A stretch of 64,000 bases of DNA. Source: Siphonodentalium dalli. Lineage: Eukaryota; Mollusca; Scaphopoda; Gadilida; Siphonodentaliidae. Both the position numbers and the translations under genes were made by a program. The stretch is taken from NCBI GenBank assembly GCA_032622095.1, contig CP136066.1, forward strand, positions 109,267,319-109,331,318. The letters run 5' to 3'. The first letter of the stretch is position 1. Every line of letters starts with the position of its first letter. This document shows, in pieces, positions 51,059-62,094 of the stretch. The notes under the pieces were generated by a model that saw only the letters and a list, made by a program, of their open reading frames with translations, searched no databases and was not told the DNA's origin.

Positions 51059-51905
51059 ATTGCCTCTTATGTCGAAGATATCAACGACTTTGCAAATTTC
51101 ATAATTAATTGCACTTGTAAACTATGGGAAGAATATCATTGCCTCTCTGTTTGAATTGTAGTTAAACAATTTATAGTATACGCTAGTAATGACATAATGC
51201 TATACATAACTCATAGAATCCATAGAATCCGAAGACACGACAAATGAGTAAATATATATACTTGAGTGGTGCTGGGGAAATGGTCGGCTCCGAGTCGGTA
51301 AGACTGCGCAAAGGCATTGGCGTTTGTGGGTCTTCCAGAGAGAGAGATCCCAGATTTGGGTCCAACTCCGGCTTGGTCGTCTCGGAGTATGCTATTTCTC
51401 TGGTCCCAGTTCTTTATATATAAAGATCTATATAACCGTATAATAACACATCACATTTAGCCTGTCGTGGAGAGCCAATTAGATATTTGACCATATGTTC
51501 ATTCCATTACACGATAACGCTACATTGCCATTCTGGTCGTCTGTCTCTGTCTATACATATAACGAATGTGTGTCTGTTAGTATGTATACTTCATGCATGT
51601 AATTCGCCAATGTTTTGTGTGTGTCTGTTAGTATGAATGCTTCTGGGAGTTTGTTTGTTATAAATGGAAGTCATGCATGTAATTCTCCAATGTTATAGAT
51701 GTGTGTCTGTTAGTATGAATGCTTCTATGTGTATGGTTGTTGCAAATGGAAATCATGTATGTAATTCTCATGTTCACCACTTAGATGATGACTGTAAATA
51801 TGTTGACTTTTGTTACCTGTTTATGTTCTTATAATTTATATTAATTGTATGCATTCTCTAAATATCTCCATGAATGGAGGAAATAAAGAATATATATATA
51901 TATAA

Positions 51906-53122
51906 AGTCCTAAACATTTTGACCACGTGTCTTGTCATACCAAATCATTGTCCTGTAAACCACCGCCCCCAATACCCATTGACACAAATCAGTGTCACCG
52001 TGATTGAATCTCTAGACATTATGCACTGATGATGCCTTGTAGTTTTCAGATCTTTGAATTAGAATGTCTATTTATACACGATGGCTCATATATCCGTATA
52101 GACCTATATGTACTGCTGTTTGGTCACCCCACTCGGAGCAAATACCTATAAGACAACAATACATATGCACCAGTCTAATGAATGAAATGAAATGATTAAT
52201 GTCAAAATATATAAGATTCACCCGGAGTTCTGATCACATAATTAGTTGAATAACAGTTTGTCTATATCCTTTCTTTGGAACTGGAATTCAAAAGTGCTGA
52301 TCGAATGGAATTAGAAAAACTATAAACGCAATACAGAGACGCGTTATTGAACAGTGTCATTGTCAGTGAAGACGGTGGTGGGTGGCACGGGAGCTATTAC
52401 TTGCGATCAATATTTGAATACACCTTTCTAAGTAAATAAAGACAAACATTTACAGTATGCGTCTCATTCAAATGGAATTCTTACGCACCAGTTCTGGATA
52501 AATTATACATCCCCAGGCATGGATATACAATGGACGATTATTCATGTCCTATAAATTAGCACAGTTTAAGAAGTAATATGCCACAATTGGTCAGAAAATG
52601 AAGTTAAAGGTGCCACGGGCACAGTTAAAAGTGACCACAAATTTGGTAAAGCAAGGGCACGTGTTATCAAAAGCTATAACTTTGTGTTTAAATTCTACTA
52701 TACAATGCCGCATGCAATACTTTTACGATGGTTCCTGTGATCGTGTTATGGTTGAACTAAATTTCTTTCTCTGTCAACAACTGATAGCGGCCAAGATAGT
52801 AACATGTTATATGAAAGGGCACCGAAATTAATTTGCATGTGGTAAACCACCTAGTACAAACGCTATCGCATGCCAAATGGGGTGGGATGCTGAAAAATCG
52901 CAAGCCAATTTGCGCGCGATTTAGTTTGCCGTGTCCCGCGTGACTCAGCATCGCATGCGAATATGTTTCGATTGTAAAATTCAAAGAAATGTAACTCTAA
53001 CATACCCGTTATTTAGTAAAAAATCATACCAAAAGAATGACACCACAAAGAGACACGGTTCAAAAACACTATAGGAAAAATCACTTTTAGGGTGGGTGGG
53101 CTTGGGGGAGGCGGACGGCACT
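51906..53122. other. Gene-free stretch
   Basis: No gene recognised. AT-rich until about 52850, then short GC-richer inverted bits (CGCATGC around 52866 and 52952). Confidence 0.35.
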
Positions 53123-53500
53123 GTCTAAGACACACTAGAGCCCGAAGCCGCCCGAAAATTGGTATCTAGCTGTCGTCTAAGACCTGTTGGGAAACACACT
53201 AGAGCCCGAAGCCGCCCGAAAACTAGAGCCCGAAGCCGCCCGAAAATTGGTATCTAGCTGTCGTCTAAGACCTGTCTAAGACACACTAGAGCCCGAAGCC
53301 GCCCGAAAATTGGTATCTAGCTGTCGTCTAAGACCTGTTGGGAAACACACTAGAGCCCGAAGCCGCCCGAAAACTAGAGCCCGAAGCCGCCCGAAAATTG
53401 GTATCTAGCTGTCGTCTAAGACCTGTTGGGAAACACACTAGAGCCCGAAGCCGCCCGAAAATTGGTATCTAGCTGTCGTCTAAGACCTGTTGGGAAACAC
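53123..53500. repeat. GC-rich minisatellite with perfect 151-bp higher-order unit
   Basis: Built from two modules: CTAGAGCCCGAAGCCGCCCG with AAAA, and TTGGTATCTAGCTGTCGTCT with AAGACCTGTTGGGAAACACA. The 151-bp composite at 53123-53273 repeats at 53274-53424 without visible differences, followed by a partial third copy. It ends about 130 bp before the promoter-like site at 53633. Confidence 0.95.
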
Positions 53501-53632
53501 AAAATTCAAACTGTTATTGAAGCGCCGCAGGCGCGTTAAGCAACGTCACCCCTTTTTCAAATTGATATCGAGGCAGTCAGGTCGCGCCAGCGACCGCTGC
53601 CGCGGGGGCCTGATGGCTCATAAAAACAACTC

Positions 53633-53641
53633 TATATATAA
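53633..53641 (+). promoter_or_regulatory. TATA box upstream of a candidate first exon
   Basis: TATATATAA lies 65 bp before the ATG at 53698, embedded in a GC-rich stretch (53520-53665). Transcription would be expected to start about 53664, giving a 5' leader of ~34 nt. Confidence 0.4.
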
Positions 53642-53697
53642 GCGCCCGCGGCTACCACTTTATAGCATCAAGGGTAGACTGAGCAAATCGAGACGGG

Positions 53698-53785
53698 ATG
53701 CTGGTCCCGCCAAACTCTCCAGACGGCATCGACATATCAAAACGCATGCGATTCTCGCCTATCGTATCCGTATTTGGACGAGATT
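53698..53785 (+). CDS. Candidate first coding exon of an unidentified gene
   Basis: ATG at 53698 opens 29 codons (MLVPPNSPDGIDISKRM, RFSPIVSVFGRD) and one base, then a donor GGACGAGATT|GTAAGA at 53786. TATA box, short leader, ATG in GGGATGC context, protein-like composition and donor occur in the right order and spacing. No signal peptide. I do not recognise the N-terminus and found no compatible phase-1 acceptor exon downstream in the window. A longer frame overlapping it in another phase (from 53490) starts inside the minisatellite and is not favoured. Confidence 0.4.
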
Positions 53786-54390
53786 GTAAGACCATAGCCT
53801 GGGTAAACTGTATAGAAATACACGCTCGTGCTTGTTTCTCAAGTTTAGCATGGAAATGTATGTTTATCGCGGAATATTATTAATTTATATATCAGAACAT
53901 GTATGCTGTATTGCCTTGGAATGAGGTGCGATTTGCTTGGTAGCGTGTGTGACACCTTGATAAATAATCAGGCTATGAGCTTCAAAGTCATTGACCAGCT
54001 ACAATCTATTGATAGCGAGAGGACCCCGGAAATCGATGTAAACAACTAGCTTACATGCATACTTACAGAACTGTCACTCATGAAGTGGACACGTATGTGT
54101 TGTATAATTATATATCGATGTCAGGAATGGCTTTACTATGAATATCAGCATCATCAACAAGTTCAATAAGGAATTGCTGAGATACAAGTAGGATCAAGAT
54201 CGCTCCACCCATCAATACGATATGGACGTTTGTGATATAGTAGTTCACCCCCGTAACTGGAGAGAGTTATAGCCGAAAATCCATCTTTATTGGGAACTTG
54301 TGTTTGACAAACCATATTTGACCTCCACCCGTTGACCGCAACTTTCTCGGTTATATTGGCATACATGCAGAGTAGTTTTGTAGATGTTAA
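53786..54390. other. Presumed intron, no feature seen
   Basis: No acceptor giving an open continuation from the exon at 53785 was found; the best-looking one near 54068 would create an immediate stop. Confidence 0.3.
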
Positions 54391-54884
54391 AGGCACGTGA
54401 GGCCTTAGTTGTCGAAAATATTCATATTTGTTCCAATCACCGTAAACAGAAAAACATTAAAACGCATACAGTTTCGTTCATATATACCATGACCATCGCG
54501 TAAACAGCATGTTATCATAAATATTTACTATATTTTACCTAAGCAAGAGCCTGATTGTGTTACAGAAGACAGCACAATGCTGCTGGATAATCACACACAA
54601 ATGGCATAAACGCTCTTTATTCGTTCCATATCAGGAATTCAACAACAAAGAACGCTCTTTATGTTTACTATCATAATATAAACAAACACCAGAAAAGTAA
54701 CTTTTTATGCTTTTGTTTACATAACAATGGTCAAATATATGACAATAACATACTGTTTATGCGATATTTCTTATTTGTATACGGACAAAGTCTGTCTACA
54801 TTGTGTTGTTCTTTCTGTTTGTGGCGGTTTTTGACGGGTGGAAATATTTTCACAGGATACCCACCGCCAAGGCCAACCGTACCT
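54391..54884 (-). mobile_element. TTAA-flanked MITE, family B, copy 2
   Basis: TTAA at 54387-54390 and 54885-54888 around AGGCACGTGAGGCCTT...GGCCAACCGTACCT. It is the reverse complement of 26220-26714, with shared CATAAACGCTCTTTAT and CGGTTTTTGACGGGTGGA blocks. Confidence 0.85.
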
Positions 54885-54888
54885 TTAA

Positions 54889-56065
54889 CAAACTCCGGAT
54901 CATGCATGTCTACAAGGAACTCTGGAGAACACAAGAAGCCAAGACGCATTGTTCACAATAAGCCGTATTTATCTTTTAATGCGGGGTGTTTTATTCTGGG
55001 CTTGTAGAAATGAACCGTATTTCTTGGGGATAAGATCCGAGTTTTGTTTCGTGCCGATTGGAAATGTTTCGGTGATGTTGGCTCAATGTGATATTGGCTC
55101 ATATGAACTACAGAGTTAAAACTACACGCACATGGAAACTATCGACCCGGACATAGAGTTGACATATGTTAAATGACATGTATATGTCCATGTAGCAAAA
55201 CATCCAGCGAATTTCTCAGATGTTCTCGATTAATTTTTTTTCTCAAGCTTTACATCAGAGTGTGTCGTGATGATAGCGTGTCGTATATATTGATAGCGTA
55301 TCGTCGATTGATATATTTGTACTCAGTTCAATTTCATCTACGTGATAAATCATCAATGTACAGATGTAATTTCACACGTTGAAGTGTGTGTGCTATTTCC
55401 CTGTATCAAATATACTCATAACACAAACAGCGCTATGAAGCCGACATGGCTACATTGTTCAATAAGCTAGTTTGTCCACTTCGTCAGTAAGAATCCACAT
55501 TTTAACCCACCAAATTAGTTCGAACAAAATAACTGTATGGTGTACACATACTATATCTGATTTGAGACTAAGGGTACGTTTACACATTCGCCTGGTATTT
55601 TTTGCACGCAATTCGACACACAAGGGTATAATGTGCCAGCAAATGACCGCAAATGACCTGTCCAATCTGTAGTTCCATCTACATATAAATAGCATGCAAT
55701 TGTTCGCATGTATCAATCATACAAGTATTTGTAGGCAAATGTCAGTAGAATCGTTACATGTGGAACTAAACATATTTTACTCCAGATGTTGTTGGCTTTG
55801 GTAAGGATGCATTTCAGAAAAAAAGTTTATATGCAAGTTGTCGTTCATAGTCTGGCACCTTATGGTTTACTGGAAACAATTTTTAAAGAATACCAATAAT
55901 ATAGTGTACTAATAGATATATAGATATAACCACCCCCCCCCCCCCCCTGCATTCAAACATTTAGCAAGAATCAGTAATAATTGCGATACGGTTACACGAA
56001 AGTTTCTGGCGTTCATCAGGCAATAACTGAAGTCAACACTTCATAAAAAGCGATAAACACCTACG
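54889..56065. other. Gene-free stretch
   Basis: No gene recognised; a C-homopolymer of about 18 lies at 55928-55946. Confidence 0.35.
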
Positions 56066-56069
56066 TTAA

Positions 56070-56461
56070 CCCTTTACCCAACAGAACGGCCCTGTGCCAA
56101 TGCATTCTCTTATATATGCGAGTCGACCATAGGTCACCTCGCATATATAAGAGAATGCATTGGCTTAACGCATATTAAAAATGATCAAATTGTCAAAGAA
56201 TGTAGAAAATATTATAAGAAAAAATGGTAAAAAGTGTTAAAAGGCCAATGCATTCTCTTATATATGCGAGGCGACCTATGGTCGACTCGCATATATACGA
56301 GAATGCATTGGCACAGGGCATAAATGTAACCATCACAATGTGGTCAATGAACCGGTTCCAATGATATCCATATTTGTATGGTGTTATTGAGACAGACCGA
56401 AGATATTTTAGGCTGTTGAAGCTTTATTTGGGCGTTTTTGGCCGGTTTGTTGGGTAAAGGG
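56070..56461 (-). mobile_element. piggyBac-type MITE, family D, copy 2
   Basis: TTAA at 56066-56069 and 56462-56465. Starts CCCTTTACCCAACAGAACGG and ends GGTTTGTTGGGTAAAGG plus G; opposite orientation to the copies at 37042, 58377 and 59582. Both internal palindromes are present. Confidence 0.95.
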
Positions 56462-56465
56462 TTAA

Positions 56466-57902
56466 TTCAATGTCAGAGTCTTGTAGATATTAGAAAACAA
56501 TATTTGAAACCGTTCTACAACAAATAGAAAAACGATAACTAATATCGCAAACTTCCTGCGCGAAGCCCAGCGTATCATGGTACCCCCCCCCCCCCCCCCA
56601 TGAGGCAAAATTTACCGGCTTATCTCATAATTCTTTACCACCTCACACGACCCCCGCCATTGACCACCCCACCCACCCCACCCTCGATATTACCATATGT
56701 TTATATATCTTTCGAGTTAGTCTGCCCCCTTCTACTTAAATTGTATCGCATGCGCAACATTCTACTGCATTGAACATTCTGTACTAATTATGAAGTAAAT
56801 GTACATATACCAGTCATACCAAGCAGATCAACAAGGAGTGGACGACAGATCAAGTTCAATAGATTTCTTGAGGATTTTTTGGCATAATATGAGTGTATAT
56901 GGTAAAATATCAAATGAATTACACATTTGATACTGCCAATGCGTTGTTTTAGCTATAAACATTGGCAACAATGGGTTAAATTGGTATAATTAGTATTCCG
57001 GATGCCACCCTGTGTTATGGAGTATTCCAGATGCCACCCCCCATTTTAGGCCGGATGCCGGATGCCAGGGGGGGTGGGGTGGTCCCCCTCAATTATGTCT
57101 CAATTATGTCTATTCTATGACGATCTGAGTTAAATTAAAATATCTATCTATCTATCAAGCCGATCGCTTGCACTCGCTCGCTGCGTGGTGTCCACTTCAC
57201 AAACAGCGACGGAACACCTACGTCACTACCAGCCGATTGTATGCACGCGCTTGCTTCGTGTTGTTATTGGGAATTGTGAGACTGTGATGGAATTTGAACA
57301 ATATATGTTACTTCTATAATCTTTTATTTCTCATCTTATATAAGGTTTTCAGGAATAAAACTGAGCACATTGGTCGTCCGAGCCTCACCCAGTTTACACC
57401 CCTATCGTACGCGTACTGTCTATCAAAAACAATAGTCACTATACAGTTTACACTGAAACGAGAATATCAGTTAGCTGGAACGGGCAGACCACTGTCAACA
57501 ACAAAGCATTACAATTACTTACAATTGTTGTGGTAGTTTTCGAAAAGTTGTTCAAATTATTAATGTTCTATTGAAATGTACTGGTGTATGATTATATAAA
57601 TATTTTGTGTACATTTATGTACACAGTGTAAATATTAATATATATTTTATATTTATTTGCAAGTATTACATAAATGTTATTAAGTATGAACATGCAATTC
57701 TGATGAAAATATTAATATATTTAGTCACAATGTAGAATGGCAAAACTATTTTGTTATTGTGCGAAGGACCAAAACCACGCTTGCAATAATCTGGCAGATA
57801 TAAACACTCAATACTGATTCATCTTTTCAAACATGATGATGTTTTATGGTTATTTTTCCTAACAAAAATAGATGCAAATGGCTACCAAAAAAACTGAAAT
57901 AT
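56466..57902. other. Gene-free stretch
   Basis: C-homopolymer at 56583-56599 and a GGATGCC-rich patch at 57000-57070. No supported coding. Confidence 0.35.
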
Positions 57903-58376
57903 ACAATAAAAAATGTTTGATTTATTTTCTTGCAGGCAGCATTTATTTCAGATGGTAGACTGAGCGCATGTAGTTGGGTTCATAAGCTCGATAATGAGGT
58001 GTGTTTTGTTTAATATTACCTATCAAACTCTCTATCAACCTAACTCAAATAAGTTGTTTATAATTTTTTAAAACATCCTCTTTTTTAAAAACATTTTTTA
58101 TACAAAATTACAACATGTCTCACATATTGTGAAGGTAAACATTTGTTTTATAATACTATAGGATATATTGGTTATAAGTGACAATGATGTTTTTCTTCAA
58201 ATTGATAGTTAGAAATTGAGGTTTTGTTTTTTAAATTCGCGAATGAAGCGTCTTCTTAATGTTCATGTTTATTCGCCTGTTAAATTTCATGACCGTGTCA
58301 AATTGGTTGGGATATATTTGAGAAACATGCAACATACCACAACTTATACAAGTCAACGAGTGTCATCTCAAGTTAA

Positions 58377-58795
58377 CCCTTTACCCAACAAACCGGCCAA
58401 AAACGCCCAAATAAAGCTTCAACAGCCTAAAATATCTTCGGTCTGTCTCAATAACACCATACAAATATGGATATCATTGGAACCGGTTCATTGACCACAT
58501 TGTGATGGTTACAGTTATGCCCTATAGGTCGCCTCGCATATATAAGAGAATGCATTGGCCTAAACAAAAAAAAATTAACACTTTTTACCATTTTTTCTTA
58601 CATTCTTTAACAATTTTAGAATGTTTTCTTACATTTAAAAACAAATTTATAATATTTTTCTACATTCTTTGACAATTTTATCATTTTTAATATGTGTTAA
58701 GCCAATGCATTCTCTTATATATGCGAGGCGACCTATGGTCGACTCGCATATATAAGAGAATGCATTGGCACAGGGCCGTTCTGTTGGGTAAAGGG
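58377..58795 (+). mobile_element. piggyBac-type MITE, family D, copy 3 (hairpin arm deleted)
   Basis: TTAA at 58373-58376 and 58796-58799; CCCTTTACCCAACAAACC to TGTTGGGTAAAGGG. The first palindrome is reduced to CCCTATAGGTCGCC by a ~35-bp deletion relative to copy 4. Confidence 0.95.
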
Positions 58796-58837
58796 TTAAT
58801 AATCGACTTGAAATGTGGTCAGTGGCCGATCACTCAC

Positions 58838-58875
58838 CTTTTGAATGCGTCGCTATCTTGTCCATCTTTCCCCAT
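58838..58875 (-). CDS. Duplicate first exon, MGKDGQDSDAFK, copy 2
   Basis: Minus-strand ATG at 58875, 12 codons and two bases to AAAAG|GTGAGTGATC (exon end 58838). It parallels the first exon at 61439-61393 (MGKDSKDGKDSGAFQ, AG|GTGAGTG) in start, composition, phase 2 and donor. No loop or anchor exons were found downstream on the minus strand within reach, so it may be an orphan. TATATATA at 58899-58906 is only ~28 bp from the ATG, too close for a normal leader. Confidence 0.4.
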
Positions 58876-59581
58876 TTTTTAAATGTTCTGTTTCACTGTA
58901 TATATACGGTCTGCGAATTGCGAATGTGTGGTTCAAAATCGAATATACTGACCAACTATCTCTGAGCACGAGATGCCTTGCTATTGTATGCACAGTATGG
59001 GCCCAAATTGTATTTATGATCGGAATATAGCGTCATTTCTGTGAAATCCCGCGAATGAAGTCAAGTGTGTTTGCTCATCTCGTCAGCGATAACATTGTTT
59101 ATGGATTACAATAAAAAATGTTTGATTTATTTTCTTGCAGGCAGCATTTATTTCAGATGGTAGACTGAGCGCATGTAGTTGGGTTCATAAGCTCGATAAT
59201 GAGGTGTGTTTTGTTTAATATTACCTATCAAACTCTCTATCAACCTAACTCAAATAAGTTGTTTATAATTTTTTAAAACATCCTCTTTTTTAAAAACATT
59301 TTTTATACAAAATTACAACATGTCTCACATATTGTGAAGGTAAACATTTGTTTTATAATACTATAGGATATATTGGTTATAAGTGACAATGATGTTTTTC
59401 TTCAAATTGATAGTTAGAAATTGAGGTTTTGTTTTTTAAATTCGCGAATGAAGCGTCTTCTTAATGGTCATGTTTATTCGCCTGTTAAATTTCATGACCG
59501 TGTCAAATTGGTTGGGATATATTTGAGAAACATGCAACATACCACAACTTATACAAGTCAACGAGTGTCATCTCAAGTTAA

Positions 59582-60035
59582 CCCTTTACCCAACAAACCG
59601 GCCAAAAACGCCCAAATAAAGCTTCAACAGCCTAAAATATCTTCGGTCTGTCTCAATAACACCATACAAATATGGATATCATTGGAACCGGTTCATTGAC
59701 CACATTGTGATGGTTACAGTTATGCCCTGTGCCAATGCATTCTCTTATATATGCGAGTCGACCATAGGTCGCCTCGCATATATAAGAGAATGCATTGGCC
59801 TAAACAAAAAAAAATTAACACTTTTTACCATTTTTTCTTACATTCTTTAACAATTTTAGAATGTTTTCTTACATTTAAAAACAAATTTATAATATTTTTC
59901 TACATTCTTTGACAATTTTATCATTTTTAATATGTGTTAAGCCAATGCATTCTCTTATATATGCGAGGCGACCTATGGTCGACTCGCATATATAAGAGAA
60001 TGCATTGGCACAGGGCCGTTCTGTTGGGTAAAGGG
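59582..60035 (+). mobile_element. piggyBac-type MITE, family D, copy 4 (intact)
   Basis: TTAA at 59578-59581 and 60036-60039. Both internal palindromes are complete. It is the reference copy for the deletion seen in copy 3, having been duplicated together with its flanks rather than inserted twice. Confidence 0.95.
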
Positions 60036-60077
60036 TTAATAATCGACTTGAAATGTGGTCAGTGGCCGATCACTCAC

Positions 60078-60115
60078 CTTTTGAATGCGTCGCTATCTTG
60101 TCCATCTTTCCCCAT
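60078..60115 (-). CDS. Duplicate first exon, MGKDGQDSDAFK, copy 1
   Basis: Identical to 58838-58875 in the second unit of the tandem duplication: ATG at 60115, donor GTGAGTG from 60077, phase 2. Lies downstream of the gene at 61439-60369 on the same strand. Confidence 0.4.
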
Positions 60116-60368
60116 TTTTTAAATGTTCTGTTTCACTGTATATATACGGTCTGCGAATTGCGAATGTGTGGTTCAAAATCGAATATACTGACCAACTATC
60201 TCTGAGCACGAGATGCCTTGCTATTGTATGCACAGTATGGGCCCAAATTGTATTTATGATCGGAATATAGCGTCATTTCTGTGAAATCCCGCGAATGAAG
60301 TCAAGTGTGTTTGCTCATCTCGTCAGCGATAACATTGTTTATGGATTACAACACGGGGGTCTTTTTTT

Positions 60369-61439
60369 TTATTCGTCTTCGTTTTGTGGGTATTCAATTT
60401 TCTCAGTAGCTGTCATAGATGACAAAAATATAAGAAATACGGATCCACAATACACACTTAAAGTGATGTGAAACACTCTGGTATGGTGATCAAATAGAAC
60501 TTGAGAATATTCTTGCTGAAAGTAGTTACTTTTTACGAATATTAATCCAAATTGACAACACACACACACACACCGTAATTCTTATATATTAAGTAAATTC
60601 AATGACTCTCGATGGCGAAATCAATTGTGTTAGTTTATCGCCAAAAGTTGCGTCCCGAATCGAGATTTAAATATTTACAATTGAGCGTAGTTCAGACGAT
60701 GTTTTCTATGAAGTGGTATGGTCGATTTCTTTGAAATATTCGGCGATGTTAGTAGAATGCTACATTCCCCAGATTGACATAGCGCATAAGTACTAACTTA
60801 TCAATTTCACGCAACCGAACAAGTCCATAATAAGGTTTGTCTTTAATATAAACTGAACAAATCTTTTTTAAATATTCAATTATTTCAGTTTTTCGTACAA
60901 AAGTGAGACAAACTTTCTTGTAGTTCACACTATCAGGAACATAGACAACGACCGCACTTTTTTCTGAGGCTGTTGATTTTATAACTTGAAATTCATTCAA
61001 TGCACAGCAATGCACGGAAAAACATGTGAAATTATATGTCGATAGTGTGGAATATGTTGTTTTCAAACCGAGAGTGTCTGTTATTGCATATCGAAGAGTG
61101 TTAGTAACTATACACATTAGGCCTATATATATTGTCGTTAATTTTATTTTCCTTAATGTATTCAATTTTGTACGTTTTCTAATATTTTCGTGCTGCCCGT
61201 ACTTTATTGACAACGTTGATCGATGTGTTCATTGGAACTATTTGTCATTTGTCATAGGATTAATTCCTGCTTTGTACCAAATCGGAAAGAGGGTCTTTAT
61301 ATGGATACAGGCGTAAATATAGAACCATACTAAAACCATAAGTCCATTAAGTGTCACATAAACAACAACCCGACTTGAATCTGGACACTCACCTCTGGAA
61401 TGCACCGCTATCTTTTCCGTCTTTTGAATCTTTCCCCAT
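60369..61439 (-). CDS. Small two-membrane-segment protein, probably three or more exons
   Basis: Exon 1 (61439-61393) encodes MGKDSKDGKDSGAFQ and ends AG|GTGAGTG, phase 2. The next coding block joins in phase if spliced at 61178 (TATTAG|A; pyrimidine tract poor). It reads RKRTKLNTLRKIK, a hydrophobic segment LTTIYIGLMCIVTNTL, then a loop with cysteines (FTCFSVHCC, YKKVCLTF, KKICSVY) and the motif YVPDSVNY, to a possible donor GATAA|GTTAGT at 60797. A last exon with a good acceptor (TAACTACTTTCAG, from 60515) encodes QEYSQVLFDHH, a second hydrophobic segment (FHITLSVYCGSVFLIFLSS) and the tail EKIEYPQNEDE, stop at 60371-60369 overlapping AATAAA. The last junction is out of phase as drawn, so a short exon or other splice site is missing. 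The layout (short N-tail, TM, Cys loop, TM, short tail) recalls BK-channel beta subunits, but identity is unproven. Confidence 0.4.
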
Positions 61440-62090
61440 TTTTAGTCAATATTATTCTTACGATGAAATTTGCGAATGTGGGGACCAACAGCTACTATAA
61501 CAAACACAATACACCTAAATGGTCTGCGTCAGAGTCGAATTCAATATATCTTATCTATTTGTGACCGAAAGAAATTTCTAGGAAATTCTATATATATATT
61601 TTGTATTGGTAAAGGTCAGCAGTGAACGTTATAACATCAGTGGAAAAATATGAACGCACGTAATTTGATTCTTTCAATATATTTGAGTTGTTTCATCGGA
61701 ATATACGGAAATTTGTTCTACGAAATCCCATAGAAATAGTTTTATTTGTCAAGGTCAGCAGTTATATATAAAGTCGGTGGACTGACGTAAATTGAAACTT
61801 ATGTCAGTTGTTTCACTTCGCCGGAGACATAAACAATTTCTGCGGCTGACAATCTTCAAGGCCAAAATTAAAAATGGCTTCTGTCGCGTTCCTGGACTAT
61901 ATAAGGGCATGTTTATATGAGACCGGACCAGCCCGGCAAACCGAGCTGAATATTATAATAAAATTATACCCGCAACAGCCTTATATGCAGACTTTGTGTC
62001 GCGATTCACCATCTCCAGTTAAAACCCAGGATATATAAGGTCGAAATTTAAATGTAAGATACACTGACACCTTAATCAATAGTGACAGAC
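61440..62090. other. Upstream flank of the two-TM gene
   Basis: Shares GCGAATGTG wording and relative position with the flanks of the duplicated first exons (58920, 60160), so exon and promoter region were copied together. No TATA box obvious. Confidence 0.4.
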
Positions 62091-62094
62091 TTAA

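Larger units (their letters stand above)
45427..51905 (+). mobile_element. LINE interrupted by a satellite-bearing element
   Basis: Left piece, 45427-45585: MKKYRSIWIRDGRPRA...YTNYNE, which reads like the GRPR linker before the RT of this LINE family. Right piece, from about 48780: NAKAHFRRLYRLKSYKY, the expected continuation, then the RT. The 3' UTR probably runs to AATAAAGAATATATA at 51883-51905 and includes three ~80-bp repeats (TGTGTCTGTTAGTATGAATG, 51565-51775). The joining of the two pieces is inference from motif order; the right piece alone is certain. Confidence 0.6.
57903..60350. repeat. Recent tandem duplication, 1205- and 1240-bp copies
   Basis: 57903-59107 and 59108-60350 are almost identical. 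Each has ACAATAAAAAATGTTTGATT at its start, one family D element and one copy of an MGKD-type first exon (minus strand). The 35-bp length difference is a deletion in the first copy that removes one arm of the element's left palindrome, at about 58525. A T/G difference at 58262/59467 is the only other one noted. Confidence 0.95.

Noticed and set aside
57936-57998. 63-bp exon-like segment with acceptor TTCTTGCAG and donor GAG|GTGTGT, present in both tandem copies (also 59141-59203)
   Set aside because: Plus strand, opposite to the only gene signals nearby, with no partner exons; the donor is weak. Left as possible.
58895-58910. TATATATA as promoter of the duplicated first exon
   Set aside because: It would put the transcription start at about the ATG itself, leaving no leader, so it is not called as a promoter.
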